Of a DNA stretch of 64,000 nt, positions 17,002-27,216 are shown one piece after another. Numbering within the stretch: position 1 is the first letter of the stretch; every line of letters starts with the position of its first letter. The DNA is taken from positions 744,001 through 808,000 of the forward strand of contig NZ_JARUBE010000003.1 in assembly GCF_029626035.1 (NCBI RefSeq). Reading direction: 5' to 3'. The notes beneath the pieces were generated by a model that saw nothing but the letters and a program-made list of their open reading frames with translations, was not told the origin of the DNA and made no database searches. The position numbers were made by a program, and so were the translations under genes. Source of the DNA: Micromonospora sp. WMMD980. GTDB lineage: Bacteria; Actinomycetota; Actinomycetes; Mycobacteriales; Micromonosporaceae.

Positions 17002-18137
17002 GCGTGACCGGTTCGGGGCGGTTCCGGCACGGCCTGGTGGTCGGCAAGTTCTATCCGCCACACGCCGGGCACCACGCGCTCGTCGAGGCCGCCGCGGCCC
17101 GGTGCGCGGCGGTGACCGTGGTGGTGGCGCCGTCCCGACGGGAGTCGATCCCGGTGGAGCTGCGGCTCGACTGGTTGCGTGAGGTCCACGCCGGCACCCC
17201 GTGGGTACGGTTCGTCGGCCGGTACGACGACCACCCGGTCGACTACGACGACCCGGCGGTCTGGGACCTGCACTGCGCGGTGTTCGCCGACGCGCTCGGC
17301 GGCGCGCCGGTGGACGCCGTGTTCTCCTCCGAGGCGTACGGCGAGGAGTTGGCCCGGCGGTTCGACGCCGTCGCGGTCGACGTGGATCCGCGGCGGCTCG
17401 CGGTGCCGGTTTCCGGCACCGCCGTGCGCGCGGACCCGGCGGCGCACTGGCGGTGGCTGAGCCCTCCGGTGCGGGCGTGGTTGGTGCGACGGGTCGTGGT
17501 GGTCGGCGCCGAGTCCACCGGCACCACCACCATGGCGCGGGCGCTCGCCGAGCACTACCGCACCGGCTGGGTGCCCGAGTTCGGCCGCGAGCTGACCGCG
17601 CGCAAACTCGCCGTGCTGCGCCGGTCCCGGCCGGACGCGACGGTCTTCGACGTCACCTGGGACCGGGACGACTTCGTCGAGGTGGTGCGCGAGCAGCAGG
17701 CCGCCGAGGACGCGGCCGCGCGGGTGAGCGGTCCGCTGCTGGTCTGCGACACCGACGCCCGGGCCACCGCGGTCTGGGAGGAGCGCTATCTCGGGTCCTC
17801 CGCCGAGGTGGTGCGCGCGTCCGCCAGGCGTCCGGCGCTCTACCTGCTCACCGGCCACGAGGGGGTGCCGTTCGCCGACGACGGCCTGCGTGACGGGGAG
17901 CACCTGCGGGCGTGGATGACCGGCCGGTTCCGCGCGGAGTTGGCCGGCAGCGGGGCGCCGGTCGTCGAGTTGCGCGGTACGCACGGGGAGCGGCTGGCCG
18001 TCGCGACCGCCGCGTGCGACGCCCTGCTCGCCGCCGGCTGGTCGTTCGCCGATCCGGTGCTCCCCGATCGGGATTCGTCGGGCGTGTCGCAGCCCGGACG
18101 GCAGTCGGGTCGGGAGCGGTATACCCCTCAGTCATAA
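16998..18137 (+). CDS. nadR: NadR-like NMN adenylyltransferase / ribosylnicotinamide kinase
   Basis: A 379-aa bifunctional enzyme that would convert imported nicotinamide riboside to NMN and then NAD. The nucleotidyltransferase domain (about 1-165) has GKFYPPHAGHHALV, with the HxGH motif, and VPVSGTAVRADPAAHW. The kinase domain follows, with GAESTGTTTMARALAEHY (170-187) and VPEFGRE. The P-loop has Thr where Walker A lysine is expected. There is no N-terminal repressor domain. The C-terminal residues and the stop codon lie inside a palindromic repeat, so the natural end may have been altered by that element. Confidence 0.88.
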   Translation: MSVTGSGRFRHGLVVGKFYPPHAGHHALVEAAAARCAAVTVVVAPSRRESIPVELRLDWLREVHAGTPWVRFVGRYDDHPVDYDDPAVWDLHCAVFADALGGAPVDAVFSSEAYGEELARRFDAVAVDVDPRRLAVPVSGTAVRADPAAHWRWLSPPVRAWLVRRVVVVGAESTGTTTMARALAEHYRTGWVPEFGRELTARKLAVLRRSRPDATVFDVTWDRDDFVEVVREQQAAEDAAARVSGPLLVCDTDARATAVWEERYLGSSAEVVRASARRPALYLLTGHEGVPFADDGLRDGEHLRAWMTGRFRAELAGSGAPVVELRGTHGERLAVATAACDALLAAGWSFADPVLPDRDSSGVSQPGRQSGRERYTPQS

Positions 18138-18172
18138 ATATGACCGGGAGGTATACCGCTTCCGACCCGACT
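18103..18172. repeat. Palindromic repeat, copy B (end of nadR)
   Basis: Two 34-nt arms with about five mismatches flank a 2-nt loop. The core reads GCGGTATACCCCTCAGTCAT, closely matching copies A and C. The nadR stop codon TAA sits at the apex (18135-18137), and the last codons (RYTPQS) are read from the left arm. It may terminate the pnuC-nadR transcript. Confidence 0.8.
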
Positions 18173-18308
18173 CTCGCCCAGCCGCGCCCCGACCCAAATG
18201 CGGCTAGTCTCCTAGGACGCTCTTGTCGGACGTGACACCGGGCACGTGGCGGGACGGCGGATCGGCGCCCGGAGATGCGCCACCCCGGTGCGATGGTGAA
18301 CAATGGCG

Positions 18309-18433
18309 GCCGAGGAGGGGAGTATTCCTTCGCGACGGAGTCGTCAGCACGGAAGAGCGCCGGCACCTCAGGTGGCTCGACCCGGGTCCGTCGGTCGGAG
18401 CCCACGGGCCCCGGCGGAAGAGACCTCCGACAG
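18309..18433 (+). ncRNA. Probable yybP-ykoY (manganese) riboswitch of terC
   Basis: The 370-nt leader of terC contains the hallmarks of the yybP-ykoY aptamer. These are the 5' element GAGGAGGGGAGTAT (18312-18325), a GTCGTCAGCAC stretch (18340-18350), a central GC-rich hairpin region, and the closing AGAGACCTCCG (18419-18429), whose CCTCC can pair with the opening GGAGG to form P1. Such riboswitches sense Mn(II) and typically precede TerC/YkoY-type exporters. The expression platform would be 18434-18510. The call is from motif recognition only; the pairing was not computed. Confidence 0.65.
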
Positions 18434-18510
18434 TCACCACAGTCAGCGTCGACGCACCCCGGCCCCACACCCGGCGTACGGTGTGCCCGACGCTGCGTGT
18501 CTGCCGGAGG

Positions 18511-19515
18511 ATGGATTTGAACGTGTCCGCATTGGTGTGGGCGGTAACCCTGACCGCGATGATCGCGGTCCTGCTGGCCGACCTGTTCATCATCGGCCGC
18601 CGACCGCACGAGCCCAGCGTCCGTGAGTCCAGTCTGTGGGTCGGCTTCTACGTCGGGCTGGCGTTGCTCTTCGGGGTGGTGCTCTGGCTGACCGCCGGGC
18701 CGGGCGTGGCCGGCCAGTTCTACACCGGCTGGCTCACCGAGTACAGCCTCTCCGTCGACAACCTCTTCGTCTTCGTGATCATCATGGCCCGCTTCGGGGT
18801 GCCCCGGCAGTACCAGCAGAAGGTGCTGCTCATCGGCATTCTGCTGGCGCTCGTCATGCGCGGTGGGTTCATCGCGGCCGGCGCCGCGCTGATCTCCCAG
18901 TTCTCCTGGGTGTTCTACATCTTCGGCGCGTTCCTGATCTACACGGCGGTGAACCTGGCCCGGCAGGGCGAGCCGGACGAGGACGAGTTCAGCGAGAACG
19001 TGCTGATCCGGTGGAGCCGCAAGGCGCTGCCGCTGTCGCGTGACTTCGACGGGGCGCGGATGACCACCCGCGAGAACGGACGTCGGCTCTTCACCCCGAT
19101 GTTGATCGTGATGATCGCGATCGGCACCACCGACCTCATCTTCGCGCTCGACTCGATCCCGGCGATCTTCGGCATCACCCAGGAGCCCTACCTGGTCTTC
19201 ACCGCGAACGTGTTCGCGCTGATGGGGCTGCGGCAGCTCTACTTCCTGCTGGGTGGCCTGTTGGACCGGCTCATCTACCTCAGCTACGGGCTGGCCGTGG
19301 TGCTCGGCTTCATCGGGGTCAAGCTGGTGCTGGAGGCGCTCGCCGACAACAACCTGCCGTTCATCAACGGCGGCGAGCACGTGGGCTGGGCCCCGCACAT
19401 CCCGATCTGGCTCTCGCTGACCATCATCCTCGGCACCCTGGCCGTGGCCACGGCGGCGAGCCTGGTCAAGTCGTCGCGGGACCGGCGTCGGGAACTGGCC
19501 GCGGCACGCCGCTGA
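18511..19515 (+). CDS. TerC family integral membrane protein (probable Mn exporter)
   Basis: A 334-aa protein with about nine hydrophobic segments, matching the TerC/Alx family. Conserved acidic patches lie in membrane segments: TEYSLSVDNLFVFVII (about 75-90) and IGTTDLIFALDSIPAIFGITQ (about 205-225), each contributing Asp residues that bind metal. Family members export Mn(II) and help metallate secreted enzymes. A probable Mn riboswitch lies in the leader. The start is ambiguous: GGAGG abuts the ATG at 18511, so TTG 18517 (6 nt further) or GTG 18523 may be the real initiation codon. Confidence 0.9.
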   Translation: MDLNVSALVWAVTLTAMIAVLLADLFIIGRRPHEPSVRESSLWVGFYVGLALLFGVVLWLTAGPGVAGQFYTGWLTEYSLSVDNLFVFVIIMARFGVPRQYQQKVLLIGILLALVMRGGFIAAGAALISQFSWVFYIFGAFLIYTAVNLARQGEPDEDEFSENVLIRWSRKALPLSRDFDGARMTTRENGRRLFTPMLIVMIAIGTTDLIFALDSIPAIFGITQEPYLVFTANVFALMGLRQLYFLLGGLLDRLIYLSYGLAVVLGFIGVKLVLEALADNNLPFINGGEHVGWAPHIPIWLSLTIILGTLAVATAASLVKSSRDRRRELAAARR

Positions 19516-19558
19516 TCCGCACCGGGTGTCCGGGGCCGGGTCGCCCCGGACACCCGGA

Positions 19559-20476
19559 TCAGACCCGGTGCGCGCCGACCAGGGTGTCGACCCGGGCCGG
19601 GGGCAGTTCCTCCTCGACCACCCGGCGGGTCAGGTAGCAGGCGTGCAGCATCCGGCGCCGGCCGCCGTGCGGCTCGGCCGAGACGATGCCGACGTGGTGG
19701 ATGCGGCGGCCCGGGCGGGCGAAGAAGTAGAGGTCGCCGGGGCGCTCGTCGTCGAGCGCCAGCGGCGTCGTCGCCTCGGCCTGGTCGTCGGCGTCGCGGG
19801 GCAACGTGACGCCGTACCGCCGCCAGGCCAGGTGGACCAGTCCGGAGCAGTCGATGCCGTCGGTGGACAGGCCGCCCCAGACGTAGACCAGGTCACGCAG
19901 CCGCTCGGCGACCGCCAGCACCTCCTTGGCCGCGGGGCGTTCGGCGGGCGACGGCACGAGGTCGCCCGCCGGCGCCCAGAGCGGCTCCGTGCGGCCGGGT
20001 GCCCGCGCCGGCCGCCAGCCGTCCGTCGGCCGCCCCGCGGAGGTGAGGCGGGTGCCCAGGACCACGCCCGCCAGCGCCGGCGGACCGCCGGCGGTCCCGT
20101 GCAGCGTGGTGCGGCGGACGTCGACCAGGAGCGTGGGCGCGGCCGGCCCGGCGTCGGCGGGCGCGGCCAGGTGGGTGGCCCGCATCCAGCCCGGATAGCC
20201 ACGCGGGTCCAGTTTGGCGGCGGGCTGCCCGAGCGCGACCACCCGCACCCAGCCGTCCGGCCCGGCCCCGGTGACCAGCACCGGCTCGCCGAGCAGCAAC
20301 TGGGTCAGCACGCAGTCGCCGACCCGCTGGTCGTGGTCCATCCCGTCGACCCAGGCGGCGATGTCGGGGGAGTCGCGCAGGGCGGGCTCGTCGGTCGGGC
20401 GGACCGCGTCGGGGTCTGTCCACAGCGTCGCCACCGGGACCCGCACGAGGGCCCGATGGCCCGGTTGAGGCACCAT
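19559..20476 (-). CDS. NlpC/P60 family peptidase (YkfC-like)
   Basis: A 305-aa cysteine peptidase. SH3-like segments fill roughly residues 10-180 (ALVRVPVATLWTDPDA; LTQLLLGEPVLVTGAGPDGWVRV). The NlpC/P60 domain follows, with the catalytic Cys210 in GIDCSGLVHLAWRRYG, the His in RIHHVGIV and a third polar residue in MLHACY. No signal peptide is seen, which fits a cytoplasmic gamma-D-Glu-diamino-acid endopeptidase that trims recycled murein peptides. The partner epimerase gene lies 56 nt upstream in the same direction. The ATG at 20476 is fixed by GGAGGAGG about 7 nt before it. Confidence 0.88.
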   Translation of the reverse strand: MVPQPGHRALVRVPVATLWTDPDAVRPTDEPALRDSPDIAAWVDGMDHDQRVGDCVLTQLLLGEPVLVTGAGPDGWVRVVALGQPAAKLDPRGYPGWMRATHLAAPADAGPAAPTLLVDVRRTTLHGTAGGPPALAGVVLGTRLTSAGRPTDGWRPARAPGRTEPLWAPAGDLVPSPAERPAAKEVLAVAERLRDLVYVWGGLSTDGIDCSGLVHLAWRRYGVTLPRDADDQAEATTPLALDDERPGDLYFFARPGRRIHHVGIVSAEPHGGRRRMLHACYLTRRVVEEELPPARVDTLVGAHRV

Positions 20477-20532
20477 CCGTACCCCTCCTCCCACGCTCCT
20501 GTGGGCGACCCTATGAAAAAAACCAACGACAC

Positions 20533-21630
20533 TCAACCGTTGCGCTGAACCTTAGCTTCACTCACGTCGGCGATCCCGAGCCCCGGGGCGTTCGGCAGCA
20601 GCACGGTCGCGCCCTCGTACCGGATGCCCCCGGTGACCGGCGACCAGGCGAGCCACCAGGCGGCGTCCAGGTCCGAGGTGGTCGTGGTGCCGTGGGCGGC
20701 GACCAGGCTGGCGGCCGCGCCCACCCCGACCGGTCCCTCCATCATCGAGCCGACGATCGTGCCCATGCCGTGCGCGGCGGCCAGGTCGAGCAGGGTGCGG
20801 GCGGCCTGGAGGCCGCCGCACTTGGCCAGCTTCACGTTGACCATGTCGGCCGCCCGGCGGCGGATCACCTCGACCAGGTCACGCACGTCGAACACCGACT
20901 CGTCGGCGAGGATCGGCACCTCCACCCGGTCGCTGACCCAGGCCAGCCCGTCCAGGTCGCGGCGGTGCACCGGCTGCTCGACCAGCTCGACGTCGAGCCC
21001 GGCGTCGACGATGCCGCCGATCACCCGGACCGCCTCCCGCGGCGTCCAACCCTGGTTGGCGTCCAGCCGGATCCGCACGTCCGGGCCCACCGCGGCGCGC
21101 ACCGAGCGGACCCGTTCGAGGTCGCTGCTGGCGTCGGTGCCGACCTTGAGCTTGAGCACGGTGAAGCCCTCGGCGCGCCGCCGGCCGGCCGCCGCGGCCA
21201 GATCGACAGCGTCGCCCGCGGCCAGCGTGACGTCCGTCGGGACGCGCAGCGCGGTGCCGCCGAGCAGCCGCACCAGCGGTATGCCGAGGCGCCGCGCGGC
21301 CAGGTCGTGCAGCGCCACGTCGACGGCCGCCTTGGCGGACTCGTTGCCGACCACCGCGCCGCGCACCTGTGCGCACCGGGCCTGGAGGTCGTCGGCGTCG
21401 CGGCCGGTCAGCAGTGGGGCGAGCAGTTCGCGCACGCACGCCTCGGCCCCGCCGATCGACGCGCCGGTGACCTGCCAGACCTGCGGGGCCTCGCCGAAAC
21501 CCGAGCGTCCGTCGCTGTCGACTACCTCGACGATCAGCGTCTCCACGGTGGTGGTGCTGCGCAGCGCGGTGACGAACGGGGTGTGTAAGGGGGCCGAGAG
21601 CCGGTAGGTGCGTACCGCCGCGATCGTCAT
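20533..21630 (-). CDS. Dipeptide epimerase (L-Ala-D/L-Glu epimerase type)
   Basis: A 365-aa enolase-superfamily enzyme of the muconate-lactonizing subgroup. The N-terminal capping domain ends near residue 110. The barrel carries the KxK base (TVLKLKVG), the three metal ligands in RLDANQGW, DVELVEQPV and PILADES, the second base in MVNVKLAKCGG, and the specificity loop with SMMEGPVG. These match L-Ala-D/L-Glu epimerases, which convert murein-derived dipeptides. It precedes an NlpC/P60 peptidase, an arrangement known from Bacillus subtilis ykfB-ykfC. The ATG at 21630 is supported by a -10 box 7 nt upstream. Confidence 0.9.
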   Translation of the reverse strand: MTIAAVRTYRLSAPLHTPFVTALRSTTTVETLIVEVVDSDGRSGFGEAPQVWQVTGASIGGAEACVRELLAPLLTGRDADDLQARCAQVRGAVVGNESAKAAVDVALHDLAARRLGIPLVRLLGGTALRVPTDVTLAAGDAVDLAAAAGRRRAEGFTVLKLKVGTDASSDLERVRSVRAAVGPDVRIRLDANQGWTPREAVRVIGGIVDAGLDVELVEQPVHRRDLDGLAWVSDRVEVPILADESVFDVRDLVEVIRRRAADMVNVKLAKCGGLQAARTLLDLAAAHGMGTIVGSMMEGPVGVGAAASLVAAHGTTTTSDLDAAWWLAWSPVTGGIRYEGATVLLPNAPGLGIADVSEAKVQRNG

Positions 21631-21637
21631 GTGGGGC

Positions 21638-21643
21638 ACCCTA
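21638..21643 (-). promoter_or_regulatory. -10 box of leaderless epimerase gene
   Basis: On the minus strand TAGGGT is followed by 7 nt and the ATG at 21630. The 43-bp gap to the divergent phosphatase therefore holds promoters for both directions. Confidence 0.5.
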
Positions 21644-21673
21644 TAGGCACTGACGGCGAGCAGGGGAGGGCCG

Positions 21674-22471
21674 ATGACCGGGCGGGACTGGGAGCTGGTG
21701 GGCGCGCCGAACGCCCGTGACCTGGGTGGGTTGCCGACGACGGACGGACGGCGGGTGCGCGCCGGGCGACTCCTCCGGACCGCGGCGCTGGGCCGGCTCA
21801 CCGACGACGACCTGCCGGTGCTGGGCAAACTCGGCCCGGCCTGCGTGGTGGACCTGCGCGCGGCGCAGGAGCAGGAGGTGGCCCCGCCGGACCGGCTGGT
21901 GGGCGAGCCCCGGGTCGTGCACCTGCCGGTCTACGACGCGGCCCACCCGGTGTTCACCTACGTCTCGGCGGTGTTGCAGGGCCACGACCTGGACGCCTAC
22001 GCGGAGCTGGCCCGCGAGGGCATGCCGGGGGCGATGACGGCGATCTACCGCTGGTTCGTGACCGGCGAGCCGGCGCGGGCCGGGTTCGGCGCCGCGGTGC
22101 GGCTGGCCGCGGACGGCGCGAACCTGCCGTTGCTGTTCCACTGCTCGGCCGGCAAGGACCGGACCGGCTGGCTGTCGGTGGTGCTGCTGACCGCGCTGGG
22201 GGTGGCGGAGCCCGCGATCCGGGCCGACTACCTGCGGCACAACGAGCTGACGGAGAGCCTGCGCGAGGTGCTGCTGGCGGCGATGACGCGGCGGCGGCCG
22301 GACCTCGACCCGGCGGTGGCCCGGCCGCTGCTGGAGGTGCGCCCGCAGTACCTGGACGCCGCCTACGACGAGGTGCGCCGGGCGCACGGGTCGTTCGAGG
22401 TGTACCTGCGCGACGGTCTGGGGGTGACCGACGAGGTGCGGGCCGCGCTGCGGGAGCAGTTGCTGGAGTAG
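21674..22471 (+). CDS. Protein-tyrosine phosphatase (Y_phosphatase3 type)
   Basis: A 265-aa phosphatase with the P-loop HCSAGKDRTG; the nucleophile is Cys157. The N-terminal GAPNARDLGGLPTTDGRRVRAGRLLRTAAL is the signature of the actinobacterial PtpB-like family, which dephosphorylates phosphotyrosine and in some members phosphoinositides. No secretion signal is evident. GGGGAGGG lies 3-5 nt before the ATG. It is divergent from the epimerase and convergent with the serine hydrolase gene, 4 nt from its end. Confidence 0.9.
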   Translation: MTGRDWELVGAPNARDLGGLPTTDGRRVRAGRLLRTAALGRLTDDDLPVLGKLGPACVVDLRAAQEQEVAPPDRLVGEPRVVHLPVYDAAHPVFTYVSAVLQGHDLDAYAELAREGMPGAMTAIYRWFVTGEPARAGFGAAVRLAADGANLPLLFHCSAGKDRTGWLSVVLLTALGVAEPAIRADYLRHNELTESLREVLLAAMTRRRPDLDPAVARPLLEVRPQYLDAAYDEVRRAHGSFEVYLRDGLGVTDEVRAALREQLLE

Positions 22472-22475
22472 CGGC

Positions 22476-23342
22476 TCACCCGGCCAGCTCGTGCCGGGCG
22501 TCCCAGACCCGGGCGGAGACGTGCGCGATGAGCCGGCAGGCGTCGTCCTCCACCTGCTCGCCGTCCGCGCCGCCGTCGGCCAGGTCGGTGGTGGTGCAGA
22601 CCACGATCTGGTACGGCGGCGCGTCGTCCGGGAACACCACGCCGGCGCCGTGGCGGACGCCGCGGACCCAGCCGTTCTTGTGCGCGACGCGGGTGCGGTC
22701 GGGCAGCCCGGCGGCCAGGTCCTCGCGGTGTTCCTGGGCGACGAGCACGTCGAGCATGGCGGCGCACCCGGCCGGCGAGGCCAGCGGGCCGGGCCGGGTG
22801 GCGCCCAGCGCCAGCTCACCGAGCAGGTTGGCGAGGTCGGCGGCGGTGACCAGGTTGTCGATGCCGGCGTCGCGGGCGGCGAAGTCCTCGATGCCGCGAC
22901 CGGTGACGCTGTGCCGCGCGCCGCCCAGCTCCCAGGCCCGCGCCACGGCCGGCAGCCCGACCTGGCCGATGCAGAGGTTCGTGGCGAGGTTGCTGGATCG
23001 GATGATCATGCGTTCGGCGAGCCAGCGCAGCGGCGCGACGCCGTCCACGGCGTCCCAGACCGCCTCGTCGTTGTCGTAGTCACGGTTGTTGGTGAAGCGG
23101 GGCGCGCCGGTCAGCGCGGAGTCGAAGGAGTTGCGCACCGGCACCGGCGCGTCCAGGTCGAGCCGGCCCTCCTCGGCGGCGCGGTGCAACGCCACCAGCA
23201 CGGCGACCTTCATGGTGCTCGCCGCGTAGTGGGTGGCGTCGGCCCGCCGGGTCCAGGTGGGGCGGGCGCCGGGACGTCCCACGTACGCGGAGACGGTGCC
23301 GGGCACCTGATCCAGGTGCGCGTCGAGTTCGGCCCAGGTCAT
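22476..23342 (-). CDS. Serine hydrolase, class A beta-lactamase-like
   Basis: A 288-aa penicillin-recognising fold. The S-x-x-K motif is STMK (Ser42, Lys45), an SDN-like motif is SSN in IIRSSNLATN, and the KTG triad appears as HKNG with the G retained. No signal peptide precedes the domain, so it may be cytoplasmic or exported by another route. The class A omega-loop signature EP(E/D)LN is not clear, so hydrolysis of beta-lactams is uncertain. The ATG is immediately preceded by a leaderless-type promoter. Confidence 0.85.
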   Translation of the reverse strand: MTWAELDAHLDQVPGTVSAYVGRPGARPTWTRRADATHYAASTMKVAVLVALHRAAEEGRLDLDAPVPVRNSFDSALTGAPRFTNNRDYDNDEAVWDAVDGVAPLRWLAERMIIRSSNLATNLCIGQVGLPAVARAWELGGARHSVTGRGIEDFAARDAGIDNLVTAADLANLLGELALGATRPGPLASPAGCAAMLDVLVAQEHREDLAAGLPDRTRVAHKNGWVRGVRHGAGVVFPDDAPPYQIVVCTTTDLADGGADGEQVEDDACRLIAHVSARVWDARHELAG

Positions 23343-23349
23343 GCAGGTG

Positions 23350-23355
23350 ACCGTA
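23350..23355 (-). promoter_or_regulatory. -10 box of leaderless serine hydrolase gene
   Basis: TACGGT on the minus strand, 7 nt, then the ATG at 23342; no ribosome-binding site. Confidence 0.5.
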
Positions 23356-23416
23356 GCGGATCTTCCCGGCCGGCGCGGGGCTGCGGCGGCTCCGGGCCCG
23401 GGGCTAGCGTGCGGTG

Positions 23417-23675
23417 ATGACGACTCCCCTGTAAGACGAGATCGCCGACTGGTACGAGGAGTACGCGACGTTCGGTTCGGCGACCTACATGGACCGGGTC
23501 CGGTCGGTGCTGGCGGGCCTGCTGGGCGACGGCCCGGGGCGGTGCCTGGCACCTGCCCCTGGCCGACCTGCTCACCGCCGTCACCGCCGCCGGCCTGGTC
23601 CTCGACCGCGTGGTCGAGTCCGGCTCCGGCCCGATTCCCGACGTCCTGGCCTTCGCGGCCACCAAACCCGCGTGA
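23417..23675 (+). pseudogene. Internally deleted SAM methyltransferase gene
   Basis: The first part reads MTTPL, a stop codon, then DEIADWYEEYATFGSATYMDRVRSVLAGLLGDGPGRCL, the typical start of a class I methyltransferase just before its SAM-binding motif. The sequence then jumps to another frame with LPLADLLTAVTAAGLVLDRVVESGSGPIPDVLAFAATKPA, the usual C-terminus. The whole catalytic core of roughly 450-500 nt is missing. A nonsense codon, a frame change and the deletion together make this a clear remnant. Confidence 0.8.
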
Positions 23676-23733
23676 CCCACCCCGGAGCCCGGTCCGCCGA
23701 GGGCGGGCCGGCTCCGGGGTGGAGCGGGGTGGG

Positions 23734-25599
<1,866 letters not shown>

Positions 25600-25731
25600 A
25601 CCCTCCATACTCCTGTCTGCGGTTGCCGGGGCGCGCCTCGGGGTCACCCCCGAGATGGCCCGGATCTGTGTCGAAAGTGCTGGGCCGACCGGTGCAGCGA
25701 CTGGCATGCTGGCTCCCGTGCGGGGTGCCGA

Positions 25732-27168
25732 ATGCCTGACCTGCTGAACTGGCTGCAGGAGCTGTCGCCCCTGCTGATCTACCTGATCGCCGCGACGATC
25801 GTCGCGGGCGAGACCGCGGTGATCGTCGGGCTGCTGGTGCCGGGCGAGGCGACCCTGCTGCTGGTCGGCTTCCTAGCGTACGCGGGGACGCTACGGCTCG
25901 CCCCCACGCTGCTGGCCATGATGGCCGCCGCCGTGATCGGAGACACACTCGCCTACCGTGCCGGGCGGCGCCACGGCCCCCGGTTGCGTGCCTCCGGGCT
26001 CGGCGCCCGGATCGGGCCGCACCGGTGGCGGCGGGCCGAGGAGTTGCTGGACCGGCTGGGCGGGCGGGCCATGCTGGCGGCCCGCTGGGTCGCCTTCGCC
26101 CGCACGCTGGCGCCCCGGCTGGCCGGCGGGGCCGGGATGCCGTACCGGCGGTTCGCGCCGTGGAACCTGGCCGGGGTAGCGAGCTGGGTCGGCGGCTCGG
26201 TGCTGGCCGGCTACCTGGCCGGCGAGTCGTACGAGCGGGTGTCGAAGCTGCTGGGCCGGGCCACCGGGGCGGTGCTGGTGCTGCTGCTCTGCCTGCTCGG
26301 CGTGGTGCTTGCCGGTCGCTGGCTGGGGCGTAACCCGGATCCGGCCCGGGCGTTGGCGACGCGTGCCGGCGCGCTGCCGCCGCTGCGCTGGCTGCGGTCC
26401 CGCTACGGGGTGCTGTTCTTCCTGGTCGGCATGCGGGTCGGCCCGGTCTGGACGTTGCTGATCAACCTGGCGCTCGGGCTGGCGTTGCTGTTCGCCGTGG
26501 GGCTGGTGGTGGCCGCGGTGCTGGAGGCGGTGGTCCGGCACAGCGGGCTGGGGGTGCTCGACGGGCTGGTCGCCGACTGGTTCGCCGCCCGGCGTACCCC
26601 CGGGGTGGCCGACGCGGCGCTGACCGCGGTGTCGGCGCTGCGCGGCTGGGTGCTGATCGCCGCGGTGACCGTGGTGGCGGCGCTGGTGGCCCGGCGGCAG
26701 CGACCCTGGCGCGCGGACCTGCTCGGCGTGGTGGGCACGGTCGGCGCGGCCGTGCCGCTGGTGCTGCTGGTGGTGGTCGCCGACCTGACCGGTCCGGGCG
26801 GCCCGGACCGGTTGCGGGAGTTGTTCCCCGGCCAGAACGCGGTGGTGACGGCGAGCCTCGGCACACTGGCGTGGCTGCTGGCGCGCGGAGCGCGCTGGCC
26901 GGTCGCGGTGGCCGTCTGGACGGTCGCCGCGGCCGGGGTGGTCGCGGTCGCCGGTGCCCGGCTCTACCTGGGCTGGAGCACGGTCACCGGCACCGCCTCG
27001 TCGGTGTTGCTGGGGGTCGCCTGGACCACCGTGTTCGTGGTCGCCTGGGCGACGCGGGAGCGGGTGGCGTCGGCCGGCCCACCGACCCCGGCGGACGCCG
27101 GTCCGGACGTCGGGGCGGGGCCGCCGCGTCCCCGGGAGCGCCGGCCGGCGTCGCGGGGACCACGATGA
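25732..27168 (+). CDS. DedA family protein fused to a degenerate PAP2 domain
   Basis: A 478-aa polytopic membrane protein. The N-terminal DedA/VTT domain (about 1-200) has [19 protein letters not shown] and [24 protein letters not shown], the conserved acidic and arginine positions of lipid-scramblase-like DedA proteins. The C-terminal half has the membrane layout of a type 2 phosphatidic-acid phosphatase, but the catalytic motifs are eroded. Where PSGH is expected it reads PGQN (366-369), and where SR-x5-H-x3-D is expected it reads [12 protein letters not shown] (about 407-418). No catalytic histidine remains, so phosphatase activity is unlikely. The DedA part looks intact. Confidence 0.85.
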   Translation: MPDLLNWLQELSPLLIYLIAATIVAGETAVIVGLLVPGEATLLLVGFLAYAGTLRLAPTLLAMMAAAVIGDTLAYRAGRRHGPRLRASGLGARIGPHRWRRAEELLDRLGGRAMLAARWVAFARTLAPRLAGGAGMPYRRFAPWNLAGVASWVGGSVLAGYLAGESYERVSKLLGRATGAVLVLLLCLLGVVLAGRWLGRNPDPARALATRAGALPPLRWLRSRYGVLFFLVGMRVGPVWTLLINLALGLALLFAVGLVVAAVLEAVVRHSGLGVLDGLVADWFAARRTPGVADAALTAVSALRGWVLIAAVTVVAALVARRQRPWRADLLGVVGTVGAAVPLVLLVVVADLTGPGGPDRLRELFPGQNAVVTASLGTLAWLLARGARWPVAVAVWTVAAAGVVAVAGARLYLGWSTVTGTASSVLLGVAWTTVFVVAWATRERVASAGPPTPADAGPDVGAGPPRPRERRPASRGPR

Positions 27169-27216
27169 CCCGTCGATGCCTGTTAGGGTGCGCCGACGGA
27201 ACCACGGGGAGGTTCG

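Noticed and set aside
18223..18510. Upstream extension of terC as coding sequence
   Set aside because: The frame is open, but it would encode an unconserved soluble segment over the riboswitch-like leader.
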